This document shows positions 1-8,533 of a stretch of 64,000 nucleotides of DNA, in pieces. The stretch's first letter is position 1. Every line of letters begins with the position of its first letter. The position numbers and the translations under genes were made by a program. The notes under the pieces were generated by a model. It had not been told where the DNA came from and made no database searches. It saw only the letters and a list, made by a program, of their open reading frames with translations. The stretch is taken from the NCBI RefSeq assembly GCF_003992595.1, contig NZ_RZNA01000049.1:186001-250000 (forward strand), written 5' to 3'. The DNA comes from Flagellimonas oceanensis (GTDB lineage Bacteria; Bacteroidota; Bacteroidia; Flavobacteriales; Flavobacteriaceae).

Positions 1-939
1 GAAACAAAAGATGTCGAAACCATTTGGTTGCCCAAATACTATTGTCAACATGTTACCGCTTGGATAAAACATAATTACAATAATGTTGGGTTTTATGATA
101 TTGACCCTTTTCAAATAAATCACATCGTTCAACTAGACCCAAGTCTTTTTCAAAACCCCAATGATATTGTACTGTTAAATAATTTCTGGGGGATTTTTAA
201 TTATGACTTACCTAATAACCCAACAAGAGCAATTATATTGGAAGATCATTCTCATGGCTGGTTGAGCAATAGTTGTATAAATAGTTCTGCCGATATATGT
301 ATTACCTCTCTAAGAAAAACCTTGCCTGTTCCTTTAGGAGCAATGGCTTGGGTTCCGAAAGGGAGCAGTTTAAAAATAAACTGGGGAGATAATAGCACAA
401 ATGTTTCGGAAAAAACTACTCAAACATTTATAATTAATGCTTGGAATTCTATAGATAAAGCAATGGAGCTAAAGTCCAATTGTAGTATTGAAGAAAATAA
501 ACAAGAATATCTCGAGTTATATTCTTTGGCAGAAAATTATCTCCATAACCAATATGAGATAATTCCCGTAACAATTGAACATAGAGATTATATCAACGCC
601 TATCTTACAAAAGACTATCAATCATACAAAACTGAAAATCTTAATTATTTACACTCAAGAATAAGTACTTTTAAAGACCTGGACATTCTTTGGCAAGATG
701 GCAATACAACGTTTGGCCTTAATGTTCCATTTGAACGAAGAACCGATTTTGACAGACTTAAATCACATTTGATTGAACATAAAATATACCCTTCGGAATT
801 ATGGCCCGGTAACTCGGTTGACACTAAGTTCAAATACTTAATGAATATCCATGTTGATTTTAGATACAACAAAACTGATTTGGATTATTTGATGGAAACT
901 CTTTCACATTTTTTTAGGTTTAAAAATGAATTGGTATAA
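1..939 (+). CDS. PLP-dependent aminotransferase-like protein (5' partial)
   Basis: The reading frame is open from base 1, so the gene starts before the window; the first internal start-like codon (TTG at 28) is probably not the real start. Near residue 70 from that codon is LEDHSHGW, and about 25 residues later comes SLRKTLPVPLGA. This spacing resembles the aspartate that binds the pyridine nitrogen and the PLP-binding lysine of fold-type I aminotransferases of the DegT/DnrJ kind, although the sequence is divergent. It overlaps the next gene, a sugar-phosphate transferase, by 14 bases, so it belongs to the same polysaccharide operon. It may make an amino sugar or handle an amino acid used to decorate the glycan. 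The family call is an inference from two motifs only. Confidence 0.55.
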   Translation, partial: ETKDVETIWLPKYYCQHVTAWIKHNYNNVGFYDIDPFQINHIVQLDPSLFQNPNDIVLLNNFWGIFNYDLPNNPTRAIILEDHSHGWLSNSCINSSADICITSLRKTLPVPLGAMAWVPKGSSLKINWGDNSTNVSEKTTQTFIINAWNSIDKAMELKSNCSIEENKQEYLELYSLAENYLHNQYEIIPVTIEHRDYINAYLTKDYQSYKTENLNYLHSRISTFKDLDILWQDGNTTFGLNVPFERRTDFDRLKSHLIEHKIYPSELWPGNSVDTKFKYLMNIHVDFRYNKTDLDYLMETLSHFFRFKNELV

Positions 940-1615
940 AAATTATTTTAAACGTGCTATTGATTTCATAGCATCCCTATTTGGTTTATTGATCTTATCC
1001 CCTATCGTTCTAATAGTGGCAATACTCTTGGGAATCGATTTTAAGGGGAGTCCATTTTTTAAGCAAAATAGGCCAGGTAAAAACGAAAGAATATTTGGAA
1101 TCGTCAAGTTCAAGACCATGAACGATAAAAAAGATGAGCAAGGGAACTTGCTACCAGACAACGAACGGATTACACCTTTAGGTAAATTTATACGCAAAAC
1201 ATCTCTTGATGAAATTCCACAGTTGATCAATGTCTTAAAAGGCGATATGAGCTTGGTTGGCCCCAGGCCTTTAAGAACTTTCTATCTTCCTTATTACAAC
1301 CAAACAGAAAAGATGAGGCATCACGTAAGACCCGGAATTACTGGTCTTGCTCAAGTTTCGGGGCGAAATTTTTTAACTTGGGAAGAAAAATTCGCCTACG
1401 ATATAACCTATGTCCAGAATCTAAGTTTTCTTTTGGATATGAAAATTTTATTTAAAACCTTCAGAAAAGCTTTTTTTGATAAAGATGTTGCAGATGACCC
1501 CAATGCTCATGTTGAGAATTTTGACATCTACCGAACAAAGCAACGCCAACAGAAAAATGAAGAAGAAAACATTGATGCTGAAGAATATATTAAAACCAAC
1601 ACAATCAACCAATAA
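926..1615 (+). CDS. Initiating sugar-phosphate transferase (PglC/WcaJ catalytic type)
   Basis: This 229-residue protein is a monotopic phosphoglycosyl transferase. Enzymes of this family move a sugar-1-phosphate from a UDP-sugar onto undecaprenyl phosphate, the first membrane step of polysaccharide or O-antigen synthesis. One hydrophobic segment covers residues 11-33. It is followed by family motifs FKQNRPG (about 48-54), KFKTM (about 63-67), SLDEIPQLINVLKGDMS and SLVGPRP (about 92-115). The length is that of the short form, which has only the catalytic domain. The C-terminal 45 residues are charged and unlike the core. The start overlaps the upstream aminotransferase-like gene and the next gene begins six bases after the stop, so these genes are co-transcribed. 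The sugar used cannot be read from sequence. Confidence 0.9.
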   Translation: MNWYKNYFKRAIDFIASLFGLLILSPIVLIVAILLGIDFKGSPFFKQNRPGKNERIFGIVKFKTMNDKKDEQGNLLPDNERITPLGKFIRKTSLDEIPQLINVLKGDMSLVGPRPLRTFYLPYYNQTEKMRHHVRPGITGLAQVSGRNFLTWEEKFAYDITYVQNLSFLLDMKILFKTFRKAFFDKDVADDPNAHVENFDIYRTKQRQQKNEEENIDAEEYIKTNTINQ

Positions 1616-1620
1616 GTTAT

Positions 1621-2688
1621 ATGAAGGCCAAACAACTAAGCGTATTCAAGATAAATACAGAAAGTGAAGTTCACACCTTCAAAAACTTCATTGACAAAAT
1701 TAACACGGATAATCCATTTTACAAACCTGAACTTTTTAAGGAAGCAGGTCATATGGATGGTGAAATACACTACTTCATATATTTTGAAGAAGAAGTTCCA
1801 TTAGTACTCATGTGTTTTTATTTAAGGCCTATTTTTATTAATGGTAACCTTTCCGAATATAAAGATGTTAGCAGCCCTTATGGTTATAGTGGACCTTTGT
1901 TTAAAAAAAATCTCAATCTGGATACAATCGAGAATTTCTGGGAATTAGTGGACAACTGGTACAAGGGTAATAAAGTAGTAACCGAATTCATTAGGTTCTC
2001 TCTCGATGGTAACCATTTAGGATATACCGGAGCAGCTATTTCAACGCTTGATAATGTGATGGGAAGGATTTTAACTGAAGAAGAGCAATGGCAAAGCTTT
2101 AAACCTAAAGTCAGGAATAATTACAGAAAAGCGCAAAAAGAGGAATTGAAATTTGAAATGTTCTATGGAAATATTCCAGATGAAATCATGGACGATTTCT
2201 ATAACATTTACATTAGTACTATGAGAAGAAATAAAGCAACCGACTATTATTTCTTTCCTAAATGTTACTTTTCACAATACCTCGAAAACAATCCAGAAAA
2301 CGCGACTATTGCAATGGTGTTCAAAAACAATATTCCTATTTCTACAGAGTTTATTTTATTATCAAAGGATACTGTATTCTCTTATTTGGGTGGAACTAAT
2401 TCGGAATATTTTCATACCAGACCCAACGACTTTTTGAAAATAGAAGTAATGGATTGGGGAAGAAAGAATGGCAAGAAATTTTATGTCTTGGGAGGTGGAA
2501 GACAAAATGGCGACCCTTTGTATAAGTACAAGAAAAACTTCTTTCCAAAAGAAAACGACATTATATATTATACCGGAAGAAAAGTTTTGCTTCCAGAAGT
2601 ATACAGAGAAATTGTAGAGAGTATCTCCAAAAACAGTGAAAACCTAGAAAAAATTGAAGAAGGTTACTTTCCTATTTATAGATCTTAG
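1621..2688 (+). CDS. FemAB/GNAT-like acyl- or aminoacyltransferase
   Basis: A 355-residue soluble protein built like FemAB or BioF2-type double-GNAT enzymes. The stretch KVRNNYRKAQKEEL near residue 160 matches the conserved basic segment of these proteins, and the C-terminal half (DFLKIEVMDWGRKNGKKFY, then GGGRQNGDPLYKYKK) is typical of the second GNAT lobe. Family members use acyl-CoA or aminoacyl-tRNA donors to add groups to amino functions. Lying directly after a polysaccharide initiator, it probably acylates an amino sugar or a lipid-linked intermediate. No signal peptide or membrane segment is present, so it works in the cytoplasm. Substrate unknown. Confidence 0.7.
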   Translation: MKAKQLSVFKINTESEVHTFKNFIDKINTDNPFYKPELFKEAGHMDGEIHYFIYFEEEVPLVLMCFYLRPIFINGNLSEYKDVSSPYGYSGPLFKKNLNLDTIENFWELVDNWYKGNKVVTEFIRFSLDGNHLGYTGAAISTLDNVMGRILTEEEQWQSFKPKVRNNYRKAQKEELKFEMFYGNIPDEIMDDFYNIYISTMRRNKATDYYFFPKCYFSQYLENNPENATIAMVFKNNIPISTEFILLSKDTVFSYLGGTNSEYFHTRPNDFLKIEVMDWGRKNGKKFYVLGGGRQNGDPLYKYKKNFFPKENDIIYYTGRKVLLPEVYREIVESISKNSENLEKIEEGYFPIYRS

Positions 2689-2911
2689 AACTTTAAAAAT
2701 GAAAGTAAATTTGGAACGGCTACGTCTAAAACAGCATAATATTCGTAACTATATCATAGTAGCAAAATTTTTATTATCCATTTTAATTGACCAAGTCAAT
2801 GATATGGAAAATACTGTACCCTATAATTTTAACATTAGTTAAATTAGTTTGCACGGAGCAGATAACCATTACAACACAAAATAAACCAGAACTTACAACT
2901 TTTCCCCAATA

Positions 2912-3880
2912 ATGAACATCTTAATTACATCTGCAGGAAGACGGGTTTCATTACTCCAAGCATTTCAAAAAGAGTTAAAAAAAATTACACCGGATGGTAA
3001 AGTTTATGCCGCTGACGCCAACCCTATCCTATCTGCCGCATGTAGAGTTTCCGATGACTTTTTTATGGTGCCTAGACTTGATGACGAATCCTATGTTTCC
3101 ACATTGATAGAAAACTGTAAACAAAGAAACATAGGTCTTGTAGTGCCTACAATAGACCACGAACTAATGTTACTTGCGGAAAATAAAGAGAGGTTCTTGG
3201 AAAATGGGATAACGGTATTGGTATCAAAGCCAGATTTCGTTAAAAAATGTAGGAACAAGAAAGTAACCCACGAGTATTTTGAATCAATGGGGGTTTCAGT
3301 GGCAAAGGAATTCAAGAAGGATGATTATCAGTTGCCCCTATTCATTAAACCGATAGATGGTAGTAGAAGTGTGGACACATTTATTATTAAATCCAAAGAA
3401 GAACTTACGAATTACCATTTCGAAAACGACAAGTTGCTCTTTCTTGAATATTTGGACCACCAAGATCATGATGAATACACATGTGACCTTTATTATAATA
3501 AACAACACGAACTAAAATGCATTGTTCCTCGTAAGAGAATCGAAGTACGGGATGGGGAAGTGAATAAAGGTGTTACTTGCAGGAATGAGCTGGTAGACCA
3601 TTTAAAAGAAAAGTTATCCTTTATGGATGGTGCAGTAGGTTGTATTACCGCCCAATTTTTCATGCACAAGGAGTCAAATCAAATTTATGGTATAGAGCTC
3701 AATGCTAGATTCGGAGGTGGGTACCCGCTCTCCTATTTGGCCGGTGCCAATTTCCCTAAATGGATTTTCGAAGAATATTACCAAAAAAAAGAATTAGCAG
3801 ATCAGTTTGATGTTTGGGAGGATAACCTACTCATGCTGAGATATGACAATGAAGTTTTAGTACATGGATATAAAGGTTGA
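2912..3880 (+). CDS. ATP-grasp ligase-like protein (CarB/PylC type)
   Basis: A 322-residue ATP-grasp protein. It has an N-terminal Rossmann-like domain (MNILITSAGRR), ATP-binding segments FIKPIDGSRSVD and LFLEYLDHQDHDEYTCDLYY in the middle, and the metal-binding GIELNARFGGGYPLS near residue 265. ATP-grasp enzymes join a carboxylate to an amine or thiol through an acyl phosphate. In glycan loci such proteins often attach or build an amino-acid or carbamoyl group; that role is inferred from context. The gene overlaps the following HAD phosphatase by 17 bases, so the two are translated together and may act in sequence. A 223-base AT-rich gap separates it from the upstream gene and could hold its own promoter. 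Confidence 0.8.
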   Translation: MNILITSAGRRVSLLQAFQKELKKITPDGKVYAADANPILSAACRVSDDFFMVPRLDDESYVSTLIENCKQRNIGLVVPTIDHELMLLAENKERFLENGITVLVSKPDFVKKCRNKKVTHEYFESMGVSVAKEFKKDDYQLPLFIKPIDGSRSVDTFIIKSKEELTNYHFENDKLLFLEYLDHQDHDEYTCDLYYNKQHELKCIVPRKRIEVRDGEVNKGVTCRNELVDHLKEKLSFMDGAVGCITAQFFMHKESNQIYGIELNARFGGGYPLSYLAGANFPKWIFEEYYQKKELADQFDVWEDNLLMLRYDNEVLVHGYKG

Positions 3881-4523
3881 CAAAAATACGGTTGTTGTAT
3901 TTGACTTGGATGACACCCTTTACAATGAAATCGAGTATTTAAAATCTGCCTATAAATATATAGCCAAACAATTAGATGCAAATAATTGGAAAAGGCTTTA
4001 TATTCAAATGTTCTCAGATTATCGTTCTGGTAAAAATGTATTCGAACTTGTAAGCATAGAATATAAAACCAAAACAGCAGATTTACTGAAAATCTACCGT
4101 AACCATGTCCCGGACATATCTCCCTTCCCCGGGGTAACCGAGCTATTTGAAAAAATTAAAATAAAGGGCGGTAAAATCGCAATAGTTACAGATGGAAGAT
4201 CTATTACGCAACGAAATAAAATTAAGTCACTGGGATTACAGAACCTTATCGACTTTATTGTAATCTCTGAAGAAATTAAATCAGAAAAACCCAATCTTAA
4301 AAACTTTACGGCCGTTGAAAATGAGTTTATGCTCTCATCATATTATTATATCGGCGACAACATAATTAAAGATTTTTACGCTCCCAAAAAATTGGGTTGG
4401 GAATGTATTTTGTTGGTTGACAATGGGCTGAACATCCATTTCGACCCCAACGTTTCTTCAATTGTCCGCGAGCAAGAGTTAAGTTTAATCTTTAATATGG
4501 AATCACTAAATATTATTGTGTAA
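3864..4523 (+). CDS. HAD-superfamily hydrolase
   Basis: A 219-residue HAD phosphatase with all four motifs: motif I VFDLDDTLYNE (nucleophile Asp near residue 14), motif II IVTDGRS, motif III lysine in KSEKPNL, and motif IV YIGDN. An alpha-helical cap sits between motifs I and II. HAD enzymes of this kind remove phosphate from small metabolites. It starts inside the end of the ATP-grasp gene, so the pair probably acts on one pathway, such as making a phosphorylated precursor for glycan decoration. A strong AT-only inverted repeat lies 63 bases after the stop and likely ends this transcription unit. Confidence 0.85.
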   Translation: MDIKVDKNTVVVFDLDDTLYNEIEYLKSAYKYIAKQLDANNWKRLYIQMFSDYRSGKNVFELVSIEYKTKTADLLKIYRNHVPDISPFPGVTELFEKIKIKGGKIAIVTDGRSITQRNKIKSLGLQNLIDFIVISEEIKSEKPNLKNFTAVENEFMLSSYYYIGDNIIKDFYAPKKLGWECILLVDNGLNIHFDPNVSSIVREQELSLIFNMESLNIIV

Positions 4524-4585
4524 ACTAGTTGTAAAAAGTCTTTTCACACGGATATACATCGATTAAATCTACCCATACAACTTTT

Positions 4586-4620
4586 TTAAAAAAATAAATT
4601 TCATGAATTTATTTTTTTAA
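4586..4620 (+). terminator. AT-only inverted repeat, probable terminator
   Basis: Two 15-base arms (4586-4600 and 4606-4620) are exact reverse complements around a 5-base loop, TCATG. The right arm contains a run of seven T, and T-rich sequence follows. It lies between the HAD gene (stop at 4523) and the next gene (start at 4649). The shape fits an intrinsic terminator of the upstream operon. With no G or C in the stem, a protein-binding palindrome is also possible. Confidence 0.5.
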
Positions 4621-4648
4621 TGTTTTTTCGGACAAAAATTATTCCTTC

Positions 4649-5737
4649 ATGGATTATAAAGATTTAAGAGTACTTCATATTACCAAAAAGGAATTAAAGT
4701 CATATTTGCTTTGCCCCAGTTCCGAACGCTCCTTTGACCTTCCCTTATCAGATAATAAAGCTATGTGGCTTTTGGAAAAACCAAACATGTCCGATGATGA
4801 CTATTGTGCCATTATTGCTATCGGAAATAAAGATTTATTGAGCTTTTGCTACCTTGTTCCAGAATCAATTCCATCCATAGACGGCAAAACGTACTGGATG
4901 CCTCAATGGTGGGTCTCAAAATCCGTTCAAAACCCTGTCATTTCAACGTTTGTGTTTAGGGAAGCCTTAAATGCCATAGATAAAAAAGTAATCACCAAAG
5001 CATATGAAGAAAATGCAGCTGCTTTTTATAAAAAGCAGCCCTTTTCTATTATTGGAACAACAGTCAGGCATAGTATTTTTATTGCCTTTGATAGCAATAT
5101 GGCCACACAAAAAATTTCCTTTCTAAAACATTTTAAATTCTTTTCAAAGTTCTTGGAAAAAAGTTCATTTCGAATCAATACTATCCTTAACCGTTCCAAA
5201 ATCAAGCGCCTATCCAAAGATTTAAAAATAAAATATATACATAAAATAGATGTGGACGGATGGAGTTTTGTGAAACCATTTTTACAAAATGATTTTATCC
5301 CCAAAACTCAGGAATATTTAAATTGGCAAATAGACTCCAGACAATACCTATTGACCCCCTTAGAGACAAAAAGAAAAAATAAAGCCGTGATCAAAGGGTT
5401 TGGAAAAAATATTGGCATAGTCAATTACCAAATCTTTCATCATGATAAAATGATTGGGTTTGTTTCCCTGCACTACTATAAAACCATTGCATATCTCAAA
5501 TATAGCATCGCTGAACAGGAGTATATGGCCCAATTATCCTCCACAATCTATGAACACATGTCCGAATTGGGACTTACATATTTATTTACGGACAATCAAA
5601 TATTATCAGAAAGTTTTAATGATAACCTCTTTGTCTTTTTTCACCATAAACAAACGAAAAAGGCAATGGCACATAACTCCATACACAAACAACTCAAAAC
5701 AAACCAGTTAATGGAGCAAGACGGACATTTTAATTAA
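4649..5737 (+). CDS. Unrecognised protein of the polysaccharide locus, faint GNAT-like character
   Basis: A 362-residue soluble protein that I cannot assign. It has two halves joined by a basic linker near residues 165-200. Each half mixes short beta-strand-like stretches with helices in a way that recalls a double GNAT fold, for example a late segment KMIGFVSLHYYKT followed by a long helix. No acetyl-CoA loop motif is clear. There is no signal peptide or membrane segment. It sits 18 bases before the adenylating enzyme gene, so it is probably transcribed with that enzyme and the acyl carrier protein and may act with them, perhaps as the transferase that takes the carrier-bound acyl group. That role is a guess from position. 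Confidence 0.55.
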   Translation: MDYKDLRVLHITKKELKSYLLCPSSERSFDLPLSDNKAMWLLEKPNMSDDDYCAIIAIGNKDLLSFCYLVPESIPSIDGKTYWMPQWWVSKSVQNPVISTFVFREALNAIDKKVITKAYEENAAAFYKKQPFSIIGTTVRHSIFIAFDSNMATQKISFLKHFKFFSKFLEKSSFRINTILNRSKIKRLSKDLKIKYIHKIDVDGWSFVKPFLQNDFIPKTQEYLNWQIDSRQYLLTPLETKRKNKAVIKGFGKNIGIVNYQIFHHDKMIGFVSLHYYKTIAYLKYSIAEQEYMAQLSSTIYEHMSELGLTYLFTDNQILSESFNDNLFVFFHHKQTKKAMAHNSIHKQLKTNQLMEQDGHFN

Positions 5738-5755
5738 ACAACCTCTAAACTAATC

Positions 5756-7249
5756 ATGAAATTTATTCATACACTTCAAGATTCCATCTTGAAACACTCT
5801 AACCTGAACGCATTTTTCATAAATGAAAAATATTACACTTATGGAGAATTAAGCCAAAAAATAAACATAATCAGGGGTTTGATCCAAATGGAAATTCCTG
5901 CTTCTGAAAAGTATGTTGGTTTGATTACAAATGATGATTTGGAGACCTATGCCGGTATAATTGCATTATGGTTTGAGGGAAAAGCTTATGTGCCAATCAA
6001 CCCTATTTATCCCAAAACAAGAAATAAAGAAATTCTGGAACAAACTAATAGCACGTTTGTTTTGGACTCATCATCGTTACCCTATTTTGAAACAGGATTT
6101 GAAACCTTAGATACTCGAAATGTCCAAAACGTTTTAGAAAAACTTCATTTAGAACCCAAGTCCCCAAATAAGGATGACTCTGCCTATGTAATATTTACAT
6201 CGGGTAGTACAGGAATTCCAAAAGGTGCGCCAATCAGTTACAAAAATCTAAACGGTTTTGCCACAGCAATAGATAACAACCTTGATTTTTCCATAACCTC
6301 ATCAGATAGATTTCTTCAAATGTTCGAATTAACATTTGATATGTCCGTGGTGTCCTTACTTGCTCCTTTACTTAAAGGCGCATGTGTATATACGGTATCA
6401 AAAGAAAGCATGAAGTATTTTCAAATCATTAAATTACTTTCGGAACATCAATTAACCGTGTTGATAATGGTTCCCTCCATTATTCATTTTCTTCGCCCTT
6501 ATTTTAAAGAAATAAACAGTGCCAGTGTAAGGTATTCATGCTTTGCAGGAGGTAAACTCTATGGGGATATCGGTAAAGAATGGAATGCTTGTATCCCAAA
6601 TGCCCAAATAATAAATTATTACGGGCCTACGGAAACGACTATATACTGTGGGGGGTATTTATTTGACAAAAATGGAGGTAACAAGCAAGAAAACGGAGTG
6701 GTCTCTATTGGTAAACCTTTTGACAATACTTACTATTTAGTGATTGATGAGGACGAAAATGAGCTGGCTCAAGGCCAAACAGGTGAACTTTGTATTGCTG
6801 GTGAGCAACTATTCAATGGCTATATCCAAAACGAAGAAAGAAACAAGCAAGTTTTTTTTGAAAAAGAATATAATGGGAAACCAATGGTTTTCTATAAATC
6901 TGGAGACCTTTGCTATAAAGATCAAGATGGTGATTATTTATATGTTGGCAGATCTGATTTTCAAGTGAAAATAAGAGGGTTTCGGGTAGAGTTGGGTGAA
7001 ATTGAATACCATGTCAAAAAGGTTTTGGATAAAGTTGATATTGTTGTGATAGATATCCCTGACAAAACTGGAGACATAGAACTTGGTTTAGCAGTTTGCA
7101 GTAAAAAAATGGATTTGGAACCTGTACTTTCTTATTTAAAAGAAGCATTGCCCGCTTACATGATTCCTACACAATTTTTATTTGTAGACCAATTACCGCA
7201 TAGTGTAAATGATAAAATTGACATGAAAGCACTTAGGTCCTTATTCTAA
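5756..7249 (+). CDS. Adenylate-forming enzyme, DltA-like amino acid or acyl activating enzyme
   Basis: A 497-residue ANL-superfamily enzyme. Motifs in order are the P-loop FTSGSTGIPKGAPIS (A3, about residue 146), NYYGPTETTI (A5), YKSGDLCYK (A7), VGRSDFQVKIRGFRVELGEIE in part (A8), and a terminal lysine in VNDKIDMKAL (A10). The length and layout match stand-alone amino-acid adenylation enzymes such as DltA, which activate an amino acid as AMP ester and load it onto a carrier protein. The partner carrier gene follows 23 bases later. The pair fits delivery of an aminoacyl or acyl group to the glycan pathway. The substrate cannot be read by eye. Confidence 0.85.
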   Translation: MKFIHTLQDSILKHSNLNAFFINEKYYTYGELSQKINIIRGLIQMEIPASEKYVGLITNDDLETYAGIIALWFEGKAYVPINPIYPKTRNKEILEQTNSTFVLDSSSLPYFETGFETLDTRNVQNVLEKLHLEPKSPNKDDSAYVIFTSGSTGIPKGAPISYKNLNGFATAIDNNLDFSITSSDRFLQMFELTFDMSVVSLLAPLLKGACVYTVSKESMKYFQIIKLLSEHQLTVLIMVPSIIHFLRPYFKEINSASVRYSCFAGGKLYGDIGKEWNACIPNAQIINYYGPTETTIYCGGYLFDKNGGNKQENGVVSIGKPFDNTYYLVIDEDENELAQGQTGELCIAGEQLFNGYIQNEERNKQVFFEKEYNGKPMVFYKSGDLCYKDQDGDYLYVGRSDFQVKIRGFRVELGEIEYHVKKVLDKVDIVVIDIPDKTGDIELGLAVCSKKMDLEPVLSYLKEALPAYMIPTQFLFVDQLPHSVNDKIDMKALRSLF

Positions 7250-7272
7250 ATTTAAATAAACAACTACATATC

Positions 7273-7515
7273 ATGGAAAAAGAAACAATAATGGCAGATT
7301 TAAGAGGTATTTTCATTGAAACATTAGGACATGAATCCTTTGAATTAAATGATGATACAAGTGCAAAAGATGTAGATGGATGGGATTCAGTAACCCATAT
7401 GATGCTAATAAATGAGATAGAAGAAAAGTATGACATCAAATTCTCTTTAGTAGAACTCATGGGTCTAGAAAATATTTCAGACCTGATTAAGATTATACTC
7501 GAAAAAAAGAACTAA
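7273..7515 (+). CDS. Acyl carrier protein
   Basis: An 80-residue acidic helical protein with the phosphopantetheine attachment motif DGWDSVTHM; the serine is residue 39. The size is that of ordinary stand-alone carrier proteins. It comes directly after the adenylating enzyme and is the likely acceptor of its activated substrate, much as DltC follows DltA functionally. It is distinct from a fatty-acid AcpP because it lies in a polysaccharide locus and lacks the usual DSLD motif. The stop faces the stop of the SGNH-like gene across 28 bases. Confidence 0.9.
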   Translation: MEKETIMADLRGIFIETLGHESFELNDDTSAKDVDGWDSVTHMMLINEIEEKYDIKFSLVELMGLENISDLIKIILEKKN

Positions 7516-7543
7516 ACAGATAAGCCACTTAAAACCAATAAGG

Positions 7544-8530
7544 TTAAGGTTTATCTTGTTTGTCAAGGGAAGAAATCCTATGATATTTTAATATGTCATA
7601 GGAAATTACTCGTGCAAGCACTTCCCTCCCTTGATTATTCCAATGTTTGATTGGATCATACTTCAATACAGTATTTTCTTCTGATTTTTGTAAAGGAACT
7701 CCAAAATCCACATAGCGATATCCATGGGCTTTACAATAACTAAAGAATGATTCACTGGTTATGCTCTTGTCTATCAAGAAAACGGTTTTTCCTTTATCTA
7801 TGGGGTAGCATTCCAATAGTTTATCCAAATTAGATATATACTTTTTGTCGACAACACCGGAATCAACGGATTTTGTTTGTTCTGGCTTTTGTCCCTTAAT
7901 AAATGACTTTAAATTACCTGGCAGTTCGGCAATCGGTGCAATTAATCCTATTCCCTTCAAGTACGAGAGCAATTTTACTTCCCTCTTAATTTTAAACGCT
8001 ATACTATTCTCTAAATTAGCACGGGTATTGACTTCATACCTATCCCTAGCTAAATCCTCATCAAACTTCAAATAAAGATAGATTGCATCAATTAACTCCA
8101 TTTCTTTTTCAAGCTGATCAATTAAATATAATTGATCTGCCAAGTCGTTTCCAGAAAACCCATATTCATAAACTTGAACTTTTTCCTCCAGATTTCTTTC
8201 TATCTTTTTGCCTATTGAATTATAATAATCTTGATGAAGGCCCTCGATGAAAGAATCCCCAACTAAGGCTACTTCAAAATCTTGACTAGTTGGTAAAAAC
8301 TCCCTAAATGAATTGAAACCAGTGTTATTTATATTATACTCTGTAAAATTCATTCGTCGGTTACCTATAACGAATGAGCCGGATTGACCAGGCTCATAAT
8401 TCACAACTTCATTTTTATTCAGAGTGACAATCGGATATTCAAAATATAAATGAAAAATCCTGATCAAAACCTCAAGAACCAAGGCCATCATCAAGCCATA
8501 TACAAGAACCTTAACCAACAATTTTCTCAT
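7544..8530 (-). CDS. Membrane-anchored SGNH-like hydrolase/acyltransferase partner
   Basis: A 328-residue protein with one N-terminal membrane segment (about residues 7-27) and a domain outside the inner membrane. It shows SGNH block I as VALVGDSFIEG (Ser 93) and a late block V-like DPIKHWNNQG, which carries the Asp-x-x-x-His arrangement. Proteins like this (AlgJ/AlgX, DltD and PatB types) take an acyl group passed across the membrane by an MBOAT protein and place it on a polysaccharide. The MBOAT gene is three bases upstream on the same strand, which supports that pairing. A deacylase function is the main alternative. Confidence 0.75.
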   Translation of the reverse strand: MRKLLVKVLVYGLMMALVLEVLIRIFHLYFEYPIVTLNKNEVVNYEPGQSGSFVIGNRRMNFTEYNINNTGFNSFREFLPTSQDFEVALVGDSFIEGLHQDYYNSIGKKIERNLEEKVQVYEYGFSGNDLADQLYLIDQLEKEMELIDAIYLYLKFDEDLARDRYEVNTRANLENSIAFKIKREVKLLSYLKGIGLIAPIAELPGNLKSFIKGQKPEQTKSVDSGVVDKKYISNLDKLLECYPIDKGKTVFLIDKSITSESFFSYCKAHGYRYVDFGVPLQKSEENTVLKYDPIKHWNNQGREVLARVISYDILKYHRISSLDKQDKP

Positions 8531-8533
8531 GAC

